Shown: one piece after another, positions 9,992 to 20,459 of the stretch
How the letters are laid out: every line of letters starts with the position of its first letter
Position numbering within the stretch: the stretch's first letter is position 1
Origin: Hamiltosporidium magnivora
Lineage: Eukaryota > Microsporidia > Dubosqiidae
NCBI GenBank assembly: GCA_004325065.1
Contig: PITI01000052.1
Coordinates: 1-27,595, forward strand
Reading direction: 5' to 3'
DNA: 27,595 bases
Position numbers and translations under genes: made by a program
The notes under the pieces: model-generated
Seen by the model: only the letters and a program-made list of their open reading frames with translations
The model's database searches: none
Told to the model about the DNA's origin: nothing

Positions 9992-9992
9992 A
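9983..9992 (+). terminator. Overlapping AATAAA polyadenylation signals spanning the GWT1 stop
   Basis: Two AATAAA hexamers (9983-9988 and 9987-9992) overlap each other, and the TAA stop at 9989-9991 lies within the second. If used, the 3' untranslated region would be very short. Confidence 0.5.
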
Positions 9993-10139
9993 TTGTAGTA
10001 TTTGTTAATGCAGATCGATTTCTTATTTTTAGTAAAAATTGTTTATTGTGTATTTTTTAAACATATTCTCTCAAATATATTTGTTCGATAAAAATAAATA
10101 TTTTTTAAAGAAATATCACATCTTTTTAAAAAAGTGGCA

Positions 10140-10780
10140 AGTGTTACATTTTTTCTAGACATTAACCTATTTCTAGGTTTAAGATAAATAACTGCTCGGT
10201 GGCACACCATCGGTAGCCCATACGATACCAATATCTCAATTCCTTTCATTCTACTGGTGTTAAGAACCAAATTAATGCGCGATACAGTTGCCCGGAATTC
10301 TTTAATTTCCATTGTATGAAGTGTAATTGTAGGTCGAAACTCACCTGGGCTCACATAAGACCATGCAGCATTCCCGCTTTCATTACACCTTCCAAAATAA
10401 CTAAGCTTTTAAGTAAGATATATCTCGGCGACTAAATGGGGTCTAGATAGACGTTAAAATGCCATATCAACAGGTATAAACTGCTATTTAGCTTTCCGAG
10501 CTTTAAGGGATTCTTTTTTTTTATATCTCCTAGGCGATAAGTCTTCTAATCCGAGTGAAAAGGCAAACGGTTTAAGCTTTTTATGGCAATTATCACTAGT
10601 TCAGTTGACGTCGGTGATATAGTTGCATAAAAAAACACAGAAATGATTTCTATAAATAGTTTCACTTTTATATAATTCGTTTTTCTCTACAAACTTGATA
10701 GAACGCTCGACGATATAATATGGTTTTATTCCCACCAAATTCTAAACTTTCAGCTTGAGAACAATTTTATCTATTAATTG
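10140..10780 (-). repeat. Unclassified dispersed element, copy 1 (decayed, protein-like)
   Basis: Homologous to 21880-22500 (same orientation) and to 15390-15760 (opposite orientation). Shared anchors on the minus strand are TTAGAAGACTTA, TATACC.GTtGATATGGCATT and GTCGCCGAGATATAT, plus a distal block ending GAGCAGT-ATTTAT. Read in its own frames, the copy has protein-like pieces also found in copy 2: LEDLSPRRYKKK, FIPVDMAF, LVAEIYL, ITLHTMEIKEF, and MKGIEILVSYGLPMVCHRAVIYL. Stops interrupt it, and only the last 103 codons or so (10043-10354) are open. I cannot name the protein family. It lies in the convergent gap between GWT1 and PGI. The homology between copies is seen directly; its mobile nature is inferred from dispersal and decay. 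Confidence 0.75.
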
Positions 10781-11314
10781 AAACGCAGATGATTTTTTAT
10801 TTGCTTATCGTCCTACACTATTAAATAAAATGAATAAAAATTTACAACAAATCATAATAAATAAAATCAAAAGTGTCTCTTATGTAGATTTAAATGATTG
10901 ATCAGATTTAAATCGATTATTTTAATTATGTGTATCTAAAGAAATCAATTTATTACATTTGAAATTGCTAAATATATACCAAAAAATTGTTTGGCGAACT
11001 CATTTTACTTTTTTTTTATGTAAATGAAATACAATTTTAATATATGATATTATGAAAAAAAATCGATCAATTGCATATATTCTAGTTTCAAATTGTCATT
11101 AGTTTTATGATACCATATTACGGTACTAAAAATGTTAGTAAAAATAAACCAACTAGCAGTTATATCTCAAAAATGAATTAAATCCAAAACATTTTTTACG
11201 ATTATTTGTGAAATTATAAAGATTCTACTATTAGGTGTTGGTAATATAAGCGAATATAAGATTTTATATTTGTATTTTAAAGAAATGAATTTTAATAAAA
11301 TATATATAAAAATC
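10781..11314. other. A/T-rich spacer, no gene seen
   Basis: This is the 3' flank of PGI. It has no coding frame or repeat that I can support. Confidence 0.5.
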
Positions 11315-11320
11315 TTTATT
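11315..11320 (-). terminator. AATAAA signal overlapping the PGI stop codon
   Basis: Minus-strand AATAAA contains the TAA stop of PGI (sense AACAAATAAAG). This is the same stop/poly(A) overlap seen at the end of GWT1. Confidence 0.5.
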
Positions 11321-12884
11321 TGTTAAGAATTTTAACAAGATCTAATATCTCTTTTGTAGCAGAATCGTTATCATCGTGTTTCTTCTCTTCAATATCCTTA
11401 AGTATTTCTTTAGCCATAGTCTTTCCCAGTTCGACACCAAATTGATCAAAGGAATTAATATTCCAATAAATACCCTGTATAAATATCTTGTGCTCATATA
11501 ATGAAATTAGAGCGCCGAGTGTCTTTGGTGTTAGTTTGGAATAACACATGGTTATAGAAGGTCTATTTCCTGTAAAATTACGATGCAAATTTGTTTTTGA
11601 TTTTTTTCCAATTGCAAGTGCTCTGCTTTGTGCTAAGCAGTTAGATATGAGCATTTGGTGGTGAGATACATTACCACATTTGTAATCATTTAAAGGACTG
11701 AGTGGCATTAGAAATTCATACAATGTTTCTCGGGTTCCTTGATGAGAAAGTTGAAAAAATGAATGCTGTGCATCGGTTCCAGTACCACCCCAAATAATAA
11801 AACATGTTCTTTCTACTTTTTCATTGTTTTTTGTAATCGATTTTCCATTACTTTCCATTTCGGCTTGTTGTAAATAAGAAGGCAATGTACTTAAATATTG
11901 ATCATATGGAACAATACATTTGTTGTTGTAATGAAGCCTGTGATTATAGAATATTTCTATCACAGCATGTAGAATAGGAATATTTTCATTTTTTTTGGCA
12001 GATTTAAAGTGTTCATCCATAATTGAGGCGCCTTTTAAAAATTCAAGAAAATTATCAAATCCAATATAAAGACACAAAATCAAGCCCACGGTGCTCCATA
12101 CTGAATATCTACCACCTACATAATCCCACATTCCAAAAACATTTTTTATCCCGAATTTTTTAACTTCATCCAAATTTGAACTCACAGCAACAAAGTGATG
12201 CTGCGCAATATCTTTCTCCGGTAATTTCAGAGCATCTTTCATCAAATTTAGTGCTAGATTTCCGTTTGAAATTGTTTCCAAAGTTGTAAATGTTTTACTA
12301 ACAACTATAAACAACGTTTTCTTGGGATCAATGTTATCGAAAACAAGTTTAGTATCTGTTCCATCGATATTTGATATGAAATAGACTTTTGTATTTCCTT
12401 TTTTATAGAAATTTAAAGCGTGGCAAGCCATCTTCGGCCCTAAATCACTACCACCTATTCCTATATTAACCACCGTATCTATTTTTTCACCTGTAATACC
12501 CAACAATTCTCCATTGTTGAACTTATCGCTAAATTTCTTCATGCTCATAAATTCTTTATATATTTCCGTACATTCCTTTGTAAGTTCCAAATCCGGAAAT
12601 TCACCACTAAGTTTTCGTATCAAATCTTTATCTCTCAGAGCAGTGTGTAATACCTTTCTATCTTCAGTAAAATTTATCTTTTTGCCAGTAAACATGTCAT
12701 CTATTTTATCTTCTATGCCTTTCATATTATCGTATATCGGCTTTAAAGAACCCTCGTCTACATGTGTTCTTGTATAGTCAATATAAATGAACTCGTCTCC
12801 TATTTGTATTTTTCTTGTCAGTTTCAGGTGTCTTTCTTCATTTTTTTCTTCAATTAATTCTTGAATGCTTTTAGACGGTTTCAT
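11316..12884 (-). CDS. PGI1: Glucose-6-phosphate isomerase
   Basis: 522 residues; it interconverts glucose-6-phosphate and fructose-6-phosphate in glycolysis, and is cytosolic. Both family signatures are present: DYVGGRYSVWSTVGL (254-268) and the C-terminal block with SFDQFGVELGK (478-488). Catalytic residues by alignment to animal PGI are Arg 259 (GGRYS), Glu 344 (MESNGK), His 374 (DAQHSFFQ) and Lys 488 (GVELGK). SIS-fold phosphate-binding loops are GIGGSDLGP (142-150) and VSKTFTTLET (195-204). Length is slightly under the usual 550, with a short lysine/aspartate-rich stretch near 498-507 before the C-terminal helix. The start is the first ATG of the frame; no CCC motif is evident close upstream. 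The gene is complete and undisturbed. It is convergent with GWT1, with dispersed element copy 1 between them. Confidence 0.97.
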   Translation of the reverse strand: MKPSKSIQELIEEKNEERHLKLTRKIQIGDEFIYIDYTRTHVDEGSLKPIYDNMKGIEDKIDDMFTGKKINFTEDRKVLHTALRDKDLIRKLSGEFPDLELTKECTEIYKEFMSMKKFSDKFNNGELLGITGEKIDTVVNIGIGGSDLGPKMACHALNFYKKGNTKVYFISNIDGTDTKLVFDNIDPKKTLFIVVSKTFTTLETISNGNLALNLMKDALKLPEKDIAQHHFVAVSSNLDEVKKFGIKNVFGMWDYVGGRYSVWSTVGLILCLYIGFDNFLEFLKGASIMDEHFKSAKKNENIPILHAVIEIFYNHRLHYNNKCIVPYDQYLSTLPSYLQQAEMESNGKSITKNNEKVERTCFIIWGGTGTDAQHSFFQLSHQGTRETLYEFLMPLSPLNDYKCGNVSHHQMLISNCLAQSRALAIGKKSKTNLHRNFTGNRPSITMCYSKLTPKTLGALISLYEHKIFIQGIYWNINSFDQFGVELGKTMAKEILKDIEEKKHDDNDSATKEILDLVKILNK

Positions 12885-15389
12885 TGTTTTCTAAAATGGA
12901 AAAAAATTAAATATTTTTATTTTCTTATCGAACCAATAGATTATTCCTATTTTAAAATTAAATCAATTATAATTTAAGGAGAAAGAACATATATTGGTTC
13001 ATTAATTAAAAATTGTAAGAATATCTTCAAGATATATCCAATAACAAAAATTTTGTGGTGTTTCATAAATTGATTTATCACCAGATTTGATATGTCATGT
13101 TTGAAAGGTAATTTTTGACAAATTTTGTTGTCCAATAATATTTCAGACAAAAAAAATAAACACTATCAAAGCATGTGATTTCTATTATGCATTAAATTTA
13201 TATCAGTATAAAACAAGGGCTCAGCATGCAGCCTAGTCTCAATCTATATTTTACAAAACCAGTTTACTGCTTAACCGAAATTAAATTAAGATAATCATTG
13301 GAATGATTTCTTTAAGTTTGATGCAAAATGGAAAAAAAGAGAGCAAGGTTATTAGAAAGATCGGGGTTTTCAGAGACCGTTCTTCCAAAATTATCAAATA
13401 AAATATAATTAATTAAAATAGTGTTTTATAACAACTTTAATATATTTTTAATCAAAGTTGTATTCATTTTATTTTATCTTATCGATTCAAGGAAACCCAT
13501 GTGAACACGATCAAATCCACAATTTGAATTAAATCAATATTAAACTGCTTTTTGCACATTTATTTTATTAACAAGCATACAAAAGAATAAAAATATTTTT
13601 TTAAGTTTGAAATATTCTACTTCCTAATTTATAATAATTGACTCTCATTAAAGTTTCTTATTTTTGGAATCATCCTCAAATTTATTTCAAGTAAATAATA
13701 ATAACTCAAACAAATAATTTCCGAATTCTGTAATTTTTTTATAAAATTATCGTATTCAACACATTAGATTTTAGTATTTTAGAGAAATGATAAAATTTGT
13801 ATATGGAGGAATTCTCGATCAATTCATAAATTTTTATGTTAAATTTTATGAAATTTTGAATATATAGGCACTTGTTTTGCTATATTTGGATTTAAAATTA
13901 AAATATTCTTAATGTGTAAAGTAGTTTCTACTTGGAATTAACCTACGCACATAATACAGAATAATAATACTCTAATAAAGATAAGTCATAATTATAACAA
14001 TCTTTTTTTAGGTACAGACTAATCAAATTTACATGTTTATAGTTCCTATGAAAACTTCATGAATGGTTTTCTTCCGAAAAATGTAATTGTTGATGATGAC
14101 TTTTTTACTTTATAATAATATAAAGGCAATTTTTTAAATAATTTTTTAAGCAAATAATTAATTGATATAATTTCTTTTGAAGAAATTATTTTATTGTATA
14201 AACCACAATACAAAATATTTATTTCTCTTTTTCAAATAAAATAAAAGAAGAATGAAATCATAGACCAGAATGTCTACTTCTCTAAATAAGAGAAGAATAC
14301 ATTTTTGTAGTTTCAATTATATTCAAAAGAATGGAATCGTTATGGATTTTAGTATTTTATATTGATTATCTTCTAGTTGCAATTTCCAGTTATGTAATCA
14401 TTGTTCAGAAAGATAATCATGTATAAATTTTTTATTGAGCTAGAGAATTTTAAAAGATATTCTACCAAAAAAAATTATTTATTCTCAACTTTATATTTTA
14501 ATATATTGTATTTTCTCTTTATTCGATGTAGGTTTAAGCAATTTTAAACAAAAATATTTATAAACCCGCATTGTTTACTTCATTTGTCGCTCCGTATGAG
14601 CAATTGATTTATAACCCCACTTTTTTCTAAAATCAAAACACTAGCTTTTATTTCTATGTTTGTGAGAATTATCTAATTCGTATTTTTCATTTCGTCAAAT
14701 TTTAAATTTTAATATAAACTATTTATGAAAGTACAAAACAAAATGATTGCTGTTATGTAGACAGATAAAATAAAATGAAAATAGAATAATTGAACATTTG
14801 AAGTATTTTACCAACAAAATATCTAAGAAATATTGAAAAAATTATGTATTTATTATTGAATTTAAAAACATTTTTTATTTTATATTGCCTGTTATTTTTG
14901 TAGTTACCAAAACTTAAAAATGGTTGGAGGGTGGTATGAACTCGACCAAAAAGGTTAAAACTTTTGTTGAATAAACAATGAAATGCATTCTTATATTTCA
15001 AGACCCCAATGTTCTGCTGTCCTGTTTTTAACAAATTCCTGCTGTTTTAAAATAAGTTAAAATATTTCATACTATGGAGTTTCTGAATTCTTAATTGGGA
15101 GATAGAGATCAATATATAGAAGTAATAAAAAAACCTACTCTAAATTTATAAATTTGAATCAACAAATCTTATATTTTATTTGGCTTTCCTTTGCTGGTGG
15201 AAAGATAACTAAACTCAAAACATTCTGCTTGGCAATAATTTTGGTTTGGGTTCATTTTGTAATTTTTTTTTGGTTCGAAACTACATTAAATTTTCATTGT
15301 TCATGGGAACTTTTATAATCAGATAATGGCATACAAAATCACGAAATCTTTTTACAAAGAAGTTTGAAGCTTTATGTGTAGCTAGATTT
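12885..15389. other. Gene desert, part 1
   Basis: About 2.5 kb upstream of PGI with no recognisable gene on either strand. Short open frames (for example a 26-codon frame at 13321 and a 93-codon minus frame at 14753-15034 that opens with TTG) have no family signature. PGI promoter elements must lie at its left end, but I cannot identify them. Confidence 0.5.
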
Positions 15390-15760
15390 TTCACCGAAGC
15401 TTACACTTAGGTGATTTCTATGTAAAAACATGAAAAACTACCTTCGGCTACATAAGTTAGAAGACTTAGCGCTTGCGAAATACAAAAAACATATTATTTA
15501 TAAAGCCGGGAAAACTGTATAGCGAGTTATACCTGTTGAAATGGCATTGCAACACGAATGAACTCCATTGCAGTTCGCCATGTTATATCTTGGCAGGTAC
15601 TCTTCCCGTTCGAAGAGTGTAGAATAATTAGAAACGCTGGTTGTTTTGAGATGTACAAGATGTTTCGACTTAGAAAAACGAAGATGACAAAGAAATGAAG
15701 ACACCACAGGGATTTCGCTGTTCATTAAATTAGTCTTACCTACTTTTAAATAAAAGGCTT
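15390..15760 (+). repeat. Unclassified dispersed element, copy 3 (decayed)
   Basis: Same family as 10140-10780 and 21880-22500 but on the plus strand. Colinear anchors are caccga (15392), ttagaagacttagcgc (15457), gttatacctgttgaaatggcatt (from about 15523), then gttatatctt. The frame gives KLEDLALAKYKK, a stop, then RVIPVEMALQH, parallel to RLEDLASGGYGKK and QVIPVDMALH in copy 2. Downstream it is more diverged than the other two. An integrase remnant follows in the same orientation about 0.6 kb later, so this could be the best-preserved context of the element. The 108-codon minus frame here (15498-15824) is antisense to it. Confidence 0.65.
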
Positions 15761-16369
15761 TGAATTGTAGTATAATTGCAATTTCGATGAATGTCTGAAA
15801 GTGCATATATTTGCAAAACATCAAAGTGCATTGATATTAAGAAACAATATAAAGCCTGCTAGCGCTTAAAAGTAATCGAATATTTGTTAAATACAATTAT
15901 GTTCTTTTTGTTTTTTTAATTACGTATAACATAGTAACGTTATAATTCAGAAATATATTATAATAGATTTTATAATTTTTCTAATCTATTATTAAGAATC
16001 ATAATATGATTCTGTGTGTCTAGAACAATATTTAATGATACCAATAAAAGGACAAATTGTTTTTAATCTTAAACCTGAACAGTTTTGCTTTAGCATATTT
16101 ATATGAAAAAAAACTAAATGAGAAAAACATAAGATTTTGTGTAGTTCTCTGATAGCCAAATTTTTATAAAAACTGGATTGAGCAATGCTAGAATGATATT
16201 AGTTTAAAACAATAGTTAAAAAATAATTAATTTTTAAGGGCCTTTGTTAAATTGGAGCGACAAGGCTAATAGATCAAATAAACAAAGGATTTACGAATTG
16301 TCATAAGTTGCTTTAATAGAGTATGTGAATTAGCGGAGTAAATCAGGAAATTATTTCAGTTGAAAAAAT
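15761..16369. other. Spacer between element copy 3 and the integrase remnant
   Basis: A/T-rich, with no frame I can assign. Sequence around 16240-16340 is slightly richer in G and C and may be a worn upstream part of the integrase gene, but no motif is firm. Confidence 0.4.
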
Positions 16370-17120
16370 TTTACTTACATCAACATTACAAGAAAAACGA
16401 ACTTTATGTTTTTAGCTTATCGCTTAAAAGACATGTCGGGTTACAATATGGCATGATGTGCGATTTTGAATATTATAAACGCATTTATAAAATACTTAAC
16501 GTCATATGTTTAAAGCATAACAAACAATACAATTTTTGAGCTTCTAAAGTCATTTTTCTATATACTAAGGCGTACAGTAGTCATTCGGTTTGACAAGGGA
16601 ACGGAATTTCTAAATCAAGTTTTGAAAAAATAGAATCAAGATCTAAATATTCGATGGTTCACTGTAAACTTAGGAATATTAAAGAGTATGTTACAAAATA
16701 AATAGTTAAGTGAACAATGAAATATTTTTTGTACAATGCGATTATTCGGAAGTTTACTAAAAATAGTCGAGTACATTGAAAAACGAGTTTATGTTTGTTG
16801 CATAACATACCATAAAGTAAAAAAAAGCATCATTTATTTTTTTCTGTTAAACCGCTTCAAATTTCTGCTTTTGCATAATTTGAGAATTCAGACATTCATT
16901 TTGAACATCACACTCCTTATTTCACCAAAGAAAAATGATAATAAGATGCAACTTGGACCTTTGATTCGTATTACGATATACTTAATGTTTCTAATAACAT
17001 TAAAATAGGCGAGTTCGCACTGGATTAATGAATCTATTTTTTTGCACGATGAATAAGTGATATTCGAAATGATAATAATCTTTTTAACAATTATAAAAGT
17101 AAAACAATCAAAACCGCTCA
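16370..17120 (+). pseudogene. Decayed DDE (rve-type) integrase of a transposable element
   Basis: One frame keeps the integrase core in correct order and spacing: LKDMSGYNMA with a candidate first catalytic Asp at 16430-16432, LNIINAFIKYL (AFIKY at 16481-16495), a single stop, then VVIRFDKGTEFLNQVLKK with the second catalytic Asp at 16592-16594. DMS, AF.KY and DKGTEFLN are typical of the rve integrases of Polinton/Maverick-like and related transposon proteins. After a stop at about 16631 the third catalytic Glu is not readable. A later piece (about 16950-17070; LIRITIYLMF) resembles the small C-terminal domain seen in such proteins. At least two stops and probable shifts make it non-functional. 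The integrase identity is fairly sure; the element class (Polinton-like or retroelement) is open. Confidence 0.6.
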
Positions 17121-19056
17121 TTTAAATAATATGTATAAGGCTTAAAATATTTGAGATGTAGTGATATTAACTAAAGTCTACACAATTTTATGACTCGACG
17201 CAATACACCTGATCATTTCTTTATGAATAAACCTTAATTGTTGTAGACACTTTACATAATAGTATATTTAAAGTCGAAAATATTCGCAAAATTAACAAAA
17301 AATATTTAATCAACAAATGAATTAGAAGTATGGAAAAATAAAATTAAGTTCAATTTACTCTTTCTGATTCTAATACATAGTCTCATTAATATGCTTTTAA
17401 TTTTTCTTCAAATCTTCCTAGGAAACAATTAACCTCTAAAAAATTTTTAATATCATTTTTCAGATTTATTCATCGCAATAAGAACCTAAAATTTGTAGGC
17501 AGTACTTTACTATTAGTCCATCACAAAGCAAATAAAGGCGCAGAACACCAATGGTTGTTTAAGATTCAAAATTGAATTTTATAGACTGAAATAGAACAAT
17601 ATTGAAAATTTATAATGTTCTATTTTTATTAAAACCAATCCGGTGCACATCTAAAAGCTTTATTGTTATTCAAATACCGTTTTTTTAGATGATTAAACGC
17701 ATTAAATGTCTAACAATATATTGGAATCTAAATTGAATTATTTTATTCTGTAACGATATGTAATATTGGTGCGAAAACGTAATTTTTAAAGAAATGACAC
17801 CAAATCACAAATGAAATATATATAATGTAAATTGATTTGGAATGCTAAAAATACATAAATTAAATCATTTATTATACTCCACAGGATGTTTCATTCTTAT
17901 AGGATCAAAAATATATAAACTCACTTAATAGCCAATAAAGAGCCAAACACAAATCATCTATTTAATTTAGTAATGTCCCTATTATGACTCACTTCGAAGT
18001 GTTTAATTGGTTAAAATACCATAAGACACCAATAAAAATACTCCTGATAACATATGGCTCTTTCTATTTGTTTAAAAATCTTACACAACCAAAAATGGTG
18101 AGCAGAAGTGAACATAAAACATTTAAAACGATTCTATTGGTTCAAAAAAATATTTGAAATAAAAATTGTAAAAATCCTTTCTAGACTGCATTAATATGAA
18201 AAGAAAGACAAAATTTTTTTTTTTCATTTTTCTGAAGAATTCTGTGTAAAAAAAATTTGAATATATTTGAAAGATTTATTTTTCAAGAATTTACAGTTAC
18301 ATAAAAATTTTACGATAAGGTTTATGTTTTTCTACCATTTTTCTGTATAATATATTTATATCATCCATAATAACTCCACAAACCAATTTTGCGTGAATAG
18401 CTTAGTAGAATTTTATACCTGATTAAATTAAAAGATTATTAATAAAAATCACGATGAATTTAAACATTAAATAAATTAACCAAAACAGCATATTGTTTGA
18501 ACGAACAGTTTTTTAAAATAAATAAAATACTTCATAATAAAAAATTTCATCGAAATAAAAGACAGAATTGAATAAAATCAAGATTACAGACTAAATATTA
18601 AAGCTGAGCTAAAGTTTGAAAAATTGGAAGTAAATATAAAAAAAGAAGAGAAATATCCAAGTTAAAAAAGCCTAAAATTTCATTGGAAAATTGCTTGAAG
18701 AGGGTAGGATTTGAGAATGAAAGACTAAAGAAAATACGAGAAACAGACTAGGTGAGAATAAGGATTATCATTAAAAAGATTAAAAATATATAGCTCAGAT
18801 AATGAAGTTTAAGATATTTTTCGGCATGTTTTCTAAATGTAAAGGAAGTTTGTTTCTATGAGCTTAACTCATAGTTACAGAATAAAAAGCTAAAAACAAG
18901 ATATATTGCAAGTAAACAATACTTCAATATATAAATATATTAGTCATATTATTTTCATAAGTTATATTTTCTCTTGTAAAGTAAATTCATTATATTTTTA
19001 ATCAGTTTATTACACTCTTTGAGCTTAAAACTGGATTATCGTTTATTTAATTTTAC
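17121..19056. other. Gene desert, part 2
   Basis: About 1.9 kb of A/T-rich sequence without a supportable frame, repeat array or RNA gene. Only scattered short frames are present. Confidence 0.5.
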
Positions 19057-19275
19057 GGGCTTGTCGTGACGATATCGGAATTTAATTTCGCAGGGCCCCG
19101 GGTTCGATCTTCGTTTGGTGCTCTCTTTATCTTTGGTTCGGAAATTTTGATTGAGGCTGCAAACCTAACCAATCAAAAGTAGATTGTCTTTGAAACACAT
19201 ATAACTTAGCGCAGCTATGATTCATCGTTGGATTGTGTTCTATCAGTAGGGAAACAGCGAGCTATTAACTAAATA
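19057..19275 (+). repeat. GC-richer island with a tRNA-like B box, possible SINE remnant
   Basis: This roughly 220-bp stretch is visibly richer in G and C than its surroundings. It contains ggttcgatc (19101-19109), a good pol III B box preceded by gggccccg. A poorer A-box-like segment (ttgtcgtgacg, 19061) lies about 40 bases upstream, which is the tRNA spacing. The acceptor and T stems do not pair, so it is not a working tRNA. The tail (aacagcgagctattaactaaataaataa) is A/T-rich. A tRNA-derived SINE would explain this, but only one copy is in the window. Confidence 0.35.
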
Positions 19276-19688
19276 AATAACTTTTATTGGGGACTCATTT
19301 TTTAAAAAAAATTTAAATTTATTTTTTTTCAATTTACTTAATAAGAATTTAGAAATTTTTACTTGTAAAAGGAAAAATCTTTTAAAACTATCATATTAGT
19401 TTGAAGAATTTTATTATATTGATCTTTTTAGAAATTAGTGGATCAATTTGTTATAGATTTGTTCAGAGACTATTTCAAAGGGATAATTTATTTTTGATTT
19501 CGACATGTATATAACCTAATTGGATATTCATATATTTGTAAGAAAATAAAACATGAAAATATTAGAATTATGAATAAAGTTTATTGAATAATGAGTTTCA
19601 ATGTATTTCATAAAAAAATATAAATTAGAAATTAATTCTTTGTTAAGAAGTTAAATATATTCTAAAGAATTTGTAGATATATATTTAA
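19276..19688. other. A/T-rich spacer, no gene seen
   Basis: 3' flank of the PAP2_C gene. It has no coding frame or repeat that I can support. Confidence 0.5.
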
Positions 19689-20459
19689 TTATATAGATTT
19701 TGTTTCTTTTTCATATTCAGTTAAAGAATTTACAATTCGATTATTTATATCTTCTTGTTTAATCAAGGATGCAATATATGCATTTTTTATTAAATATTTT
19801 GTCCAGATTAGATCATATATTAGCCATACTGAACTGCAAATATAAAAAGCCAGTAGAATATCTACACTGTAATGATATCTTGCAAACAAAATACACACAA
19901 GATTTGTGATACAAATAATCCAAACAAATACTGACATTATAAGCCAGTATAATTCGTTATTAAAGAAGTCATACTTTGTCCATACAAACGTACACATCAA
20001 AATAATAATAGAATGTCCACTGAAAATGTTATCTCCACATCTTCGATAAGATGCCTCTGTCAAAGTATCCTCTACAACCTGGAAACAATCTAAATTAGGA
20101 TCGGGTAAATTTGTGATTCCAACCGTTGTCATTCGTAATAAATATGAAAATGAAATGCAGGTGGCTAATCTAAAAAATATAAGTATTGCATCTTTTCTAA
20201 TCAAAATCGCAATAGCAGTACTAATAAGCATCATGTACATCAGACTATCTACAATTTTTTCAACATTTTTATACCCAAACAGATCGAAAAATAAATCAGG
20301 CAATGGTTCATATGCTTTATTGTTTGGAGACCAAAATGATGCAACATTTGACATTAGATTCATCATGTATAGTGTAAAAATTGTAAATCCTACGACACTC
20401 AATAATACAAAAATATTTTTGGAATTAATATTGTATCTTTTCAATATTTTTTTCAACAT
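19689..20459 (-). CDS. PAP2_C-family sphingolipid head-group transferase (sphingomyelin synthase-type)
   Basis: 256-residue multi-pass membrane protein. All four motifs of the sphingomyelin synthase family are present in order: EPLPDLFFD (51-59), LRMTTVGITNLPDP (108-121), CGDNIFSGHS (141-150) and ARYHYSVDILLAFY (193-206). The expected catalytic triad is His 149, His 196 and Asp 200. About six hydrophobic segments fit the family topology. Such enzymes move a phospho-head group from a glycerophospholipid to ceramide in Golgi or plasma membrane; whether the product is sphingomyelin, ceramide phosphoethanolamine or inositol phosphorylceramide cannot be told from these motifs. I start at the ATG at 20459; three codons upstream there is only a TTG, unlikely in a eukaryote. 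Its N-terminus is short, without the SAM domain of animal SMS1. It lies 340 bp downstream of the NAA50-like gene on the same strand. Confidence 0.9.
   Translation of the reverse strand: MLKKILKRYNINSKNIFVLLSVVGFTIFTLYMMNLMSNVASFWSPNNKAYEPLPDLFFDLFGYKNVEKIVDSLMYMMLISTAIAILIRKDAILIFFRLATCISFSYLLRMTTVGITNLPDPNLDCFQVVEDTLTEASYRRCGDNIFSGHSIIILMCTFVWTKYDFFNNELYWLIMSVFVWIICITNLVCILFARYHYSVDILLAFYICSSVWLIYDLIWTKYLIKNAYIASLIKQEDINNRIVNSLTEYEKETKSI

Noticed and set aside
10043..10354. 103-codon minus frame as a stand-alone gene
   Set aside because: Most of it is the distal part of dispersed-element copy 1, and the same segment is broken in copy 2.
12514..12777. 87-codon plus frame inside PGI
   Set aside because: Antisense shadow of an intact, conserved gene.
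13321..13401. 26-codon basic plus frame considered as a tiny ribosomal protein
   Set aside because: It does not match any small ribosomal protein I know and has no conserved context.
14753..15034. 93-codon minus frame
   Set aside because: It opens with TTG, has no family motif and has composition like its flanks; not supportable as a gene.
15498..15824. 108-codon minus frame as a gene
   Set aside because: It lies antisense to dispersed-element copy 3; homology between copies supports the plus strand.
16736..17121. Plus (16736-17008) and minus (16888-17121) frames
   Set aside because: The plus frame is at most a shifted piece of the integrase remnant, and the minus frame is its shadow.
19057..19130. 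Functional tRNA gene
   Set aside because: A good B box is present, but acceptor and T stems do not pair and no anticodon arm is convincing.
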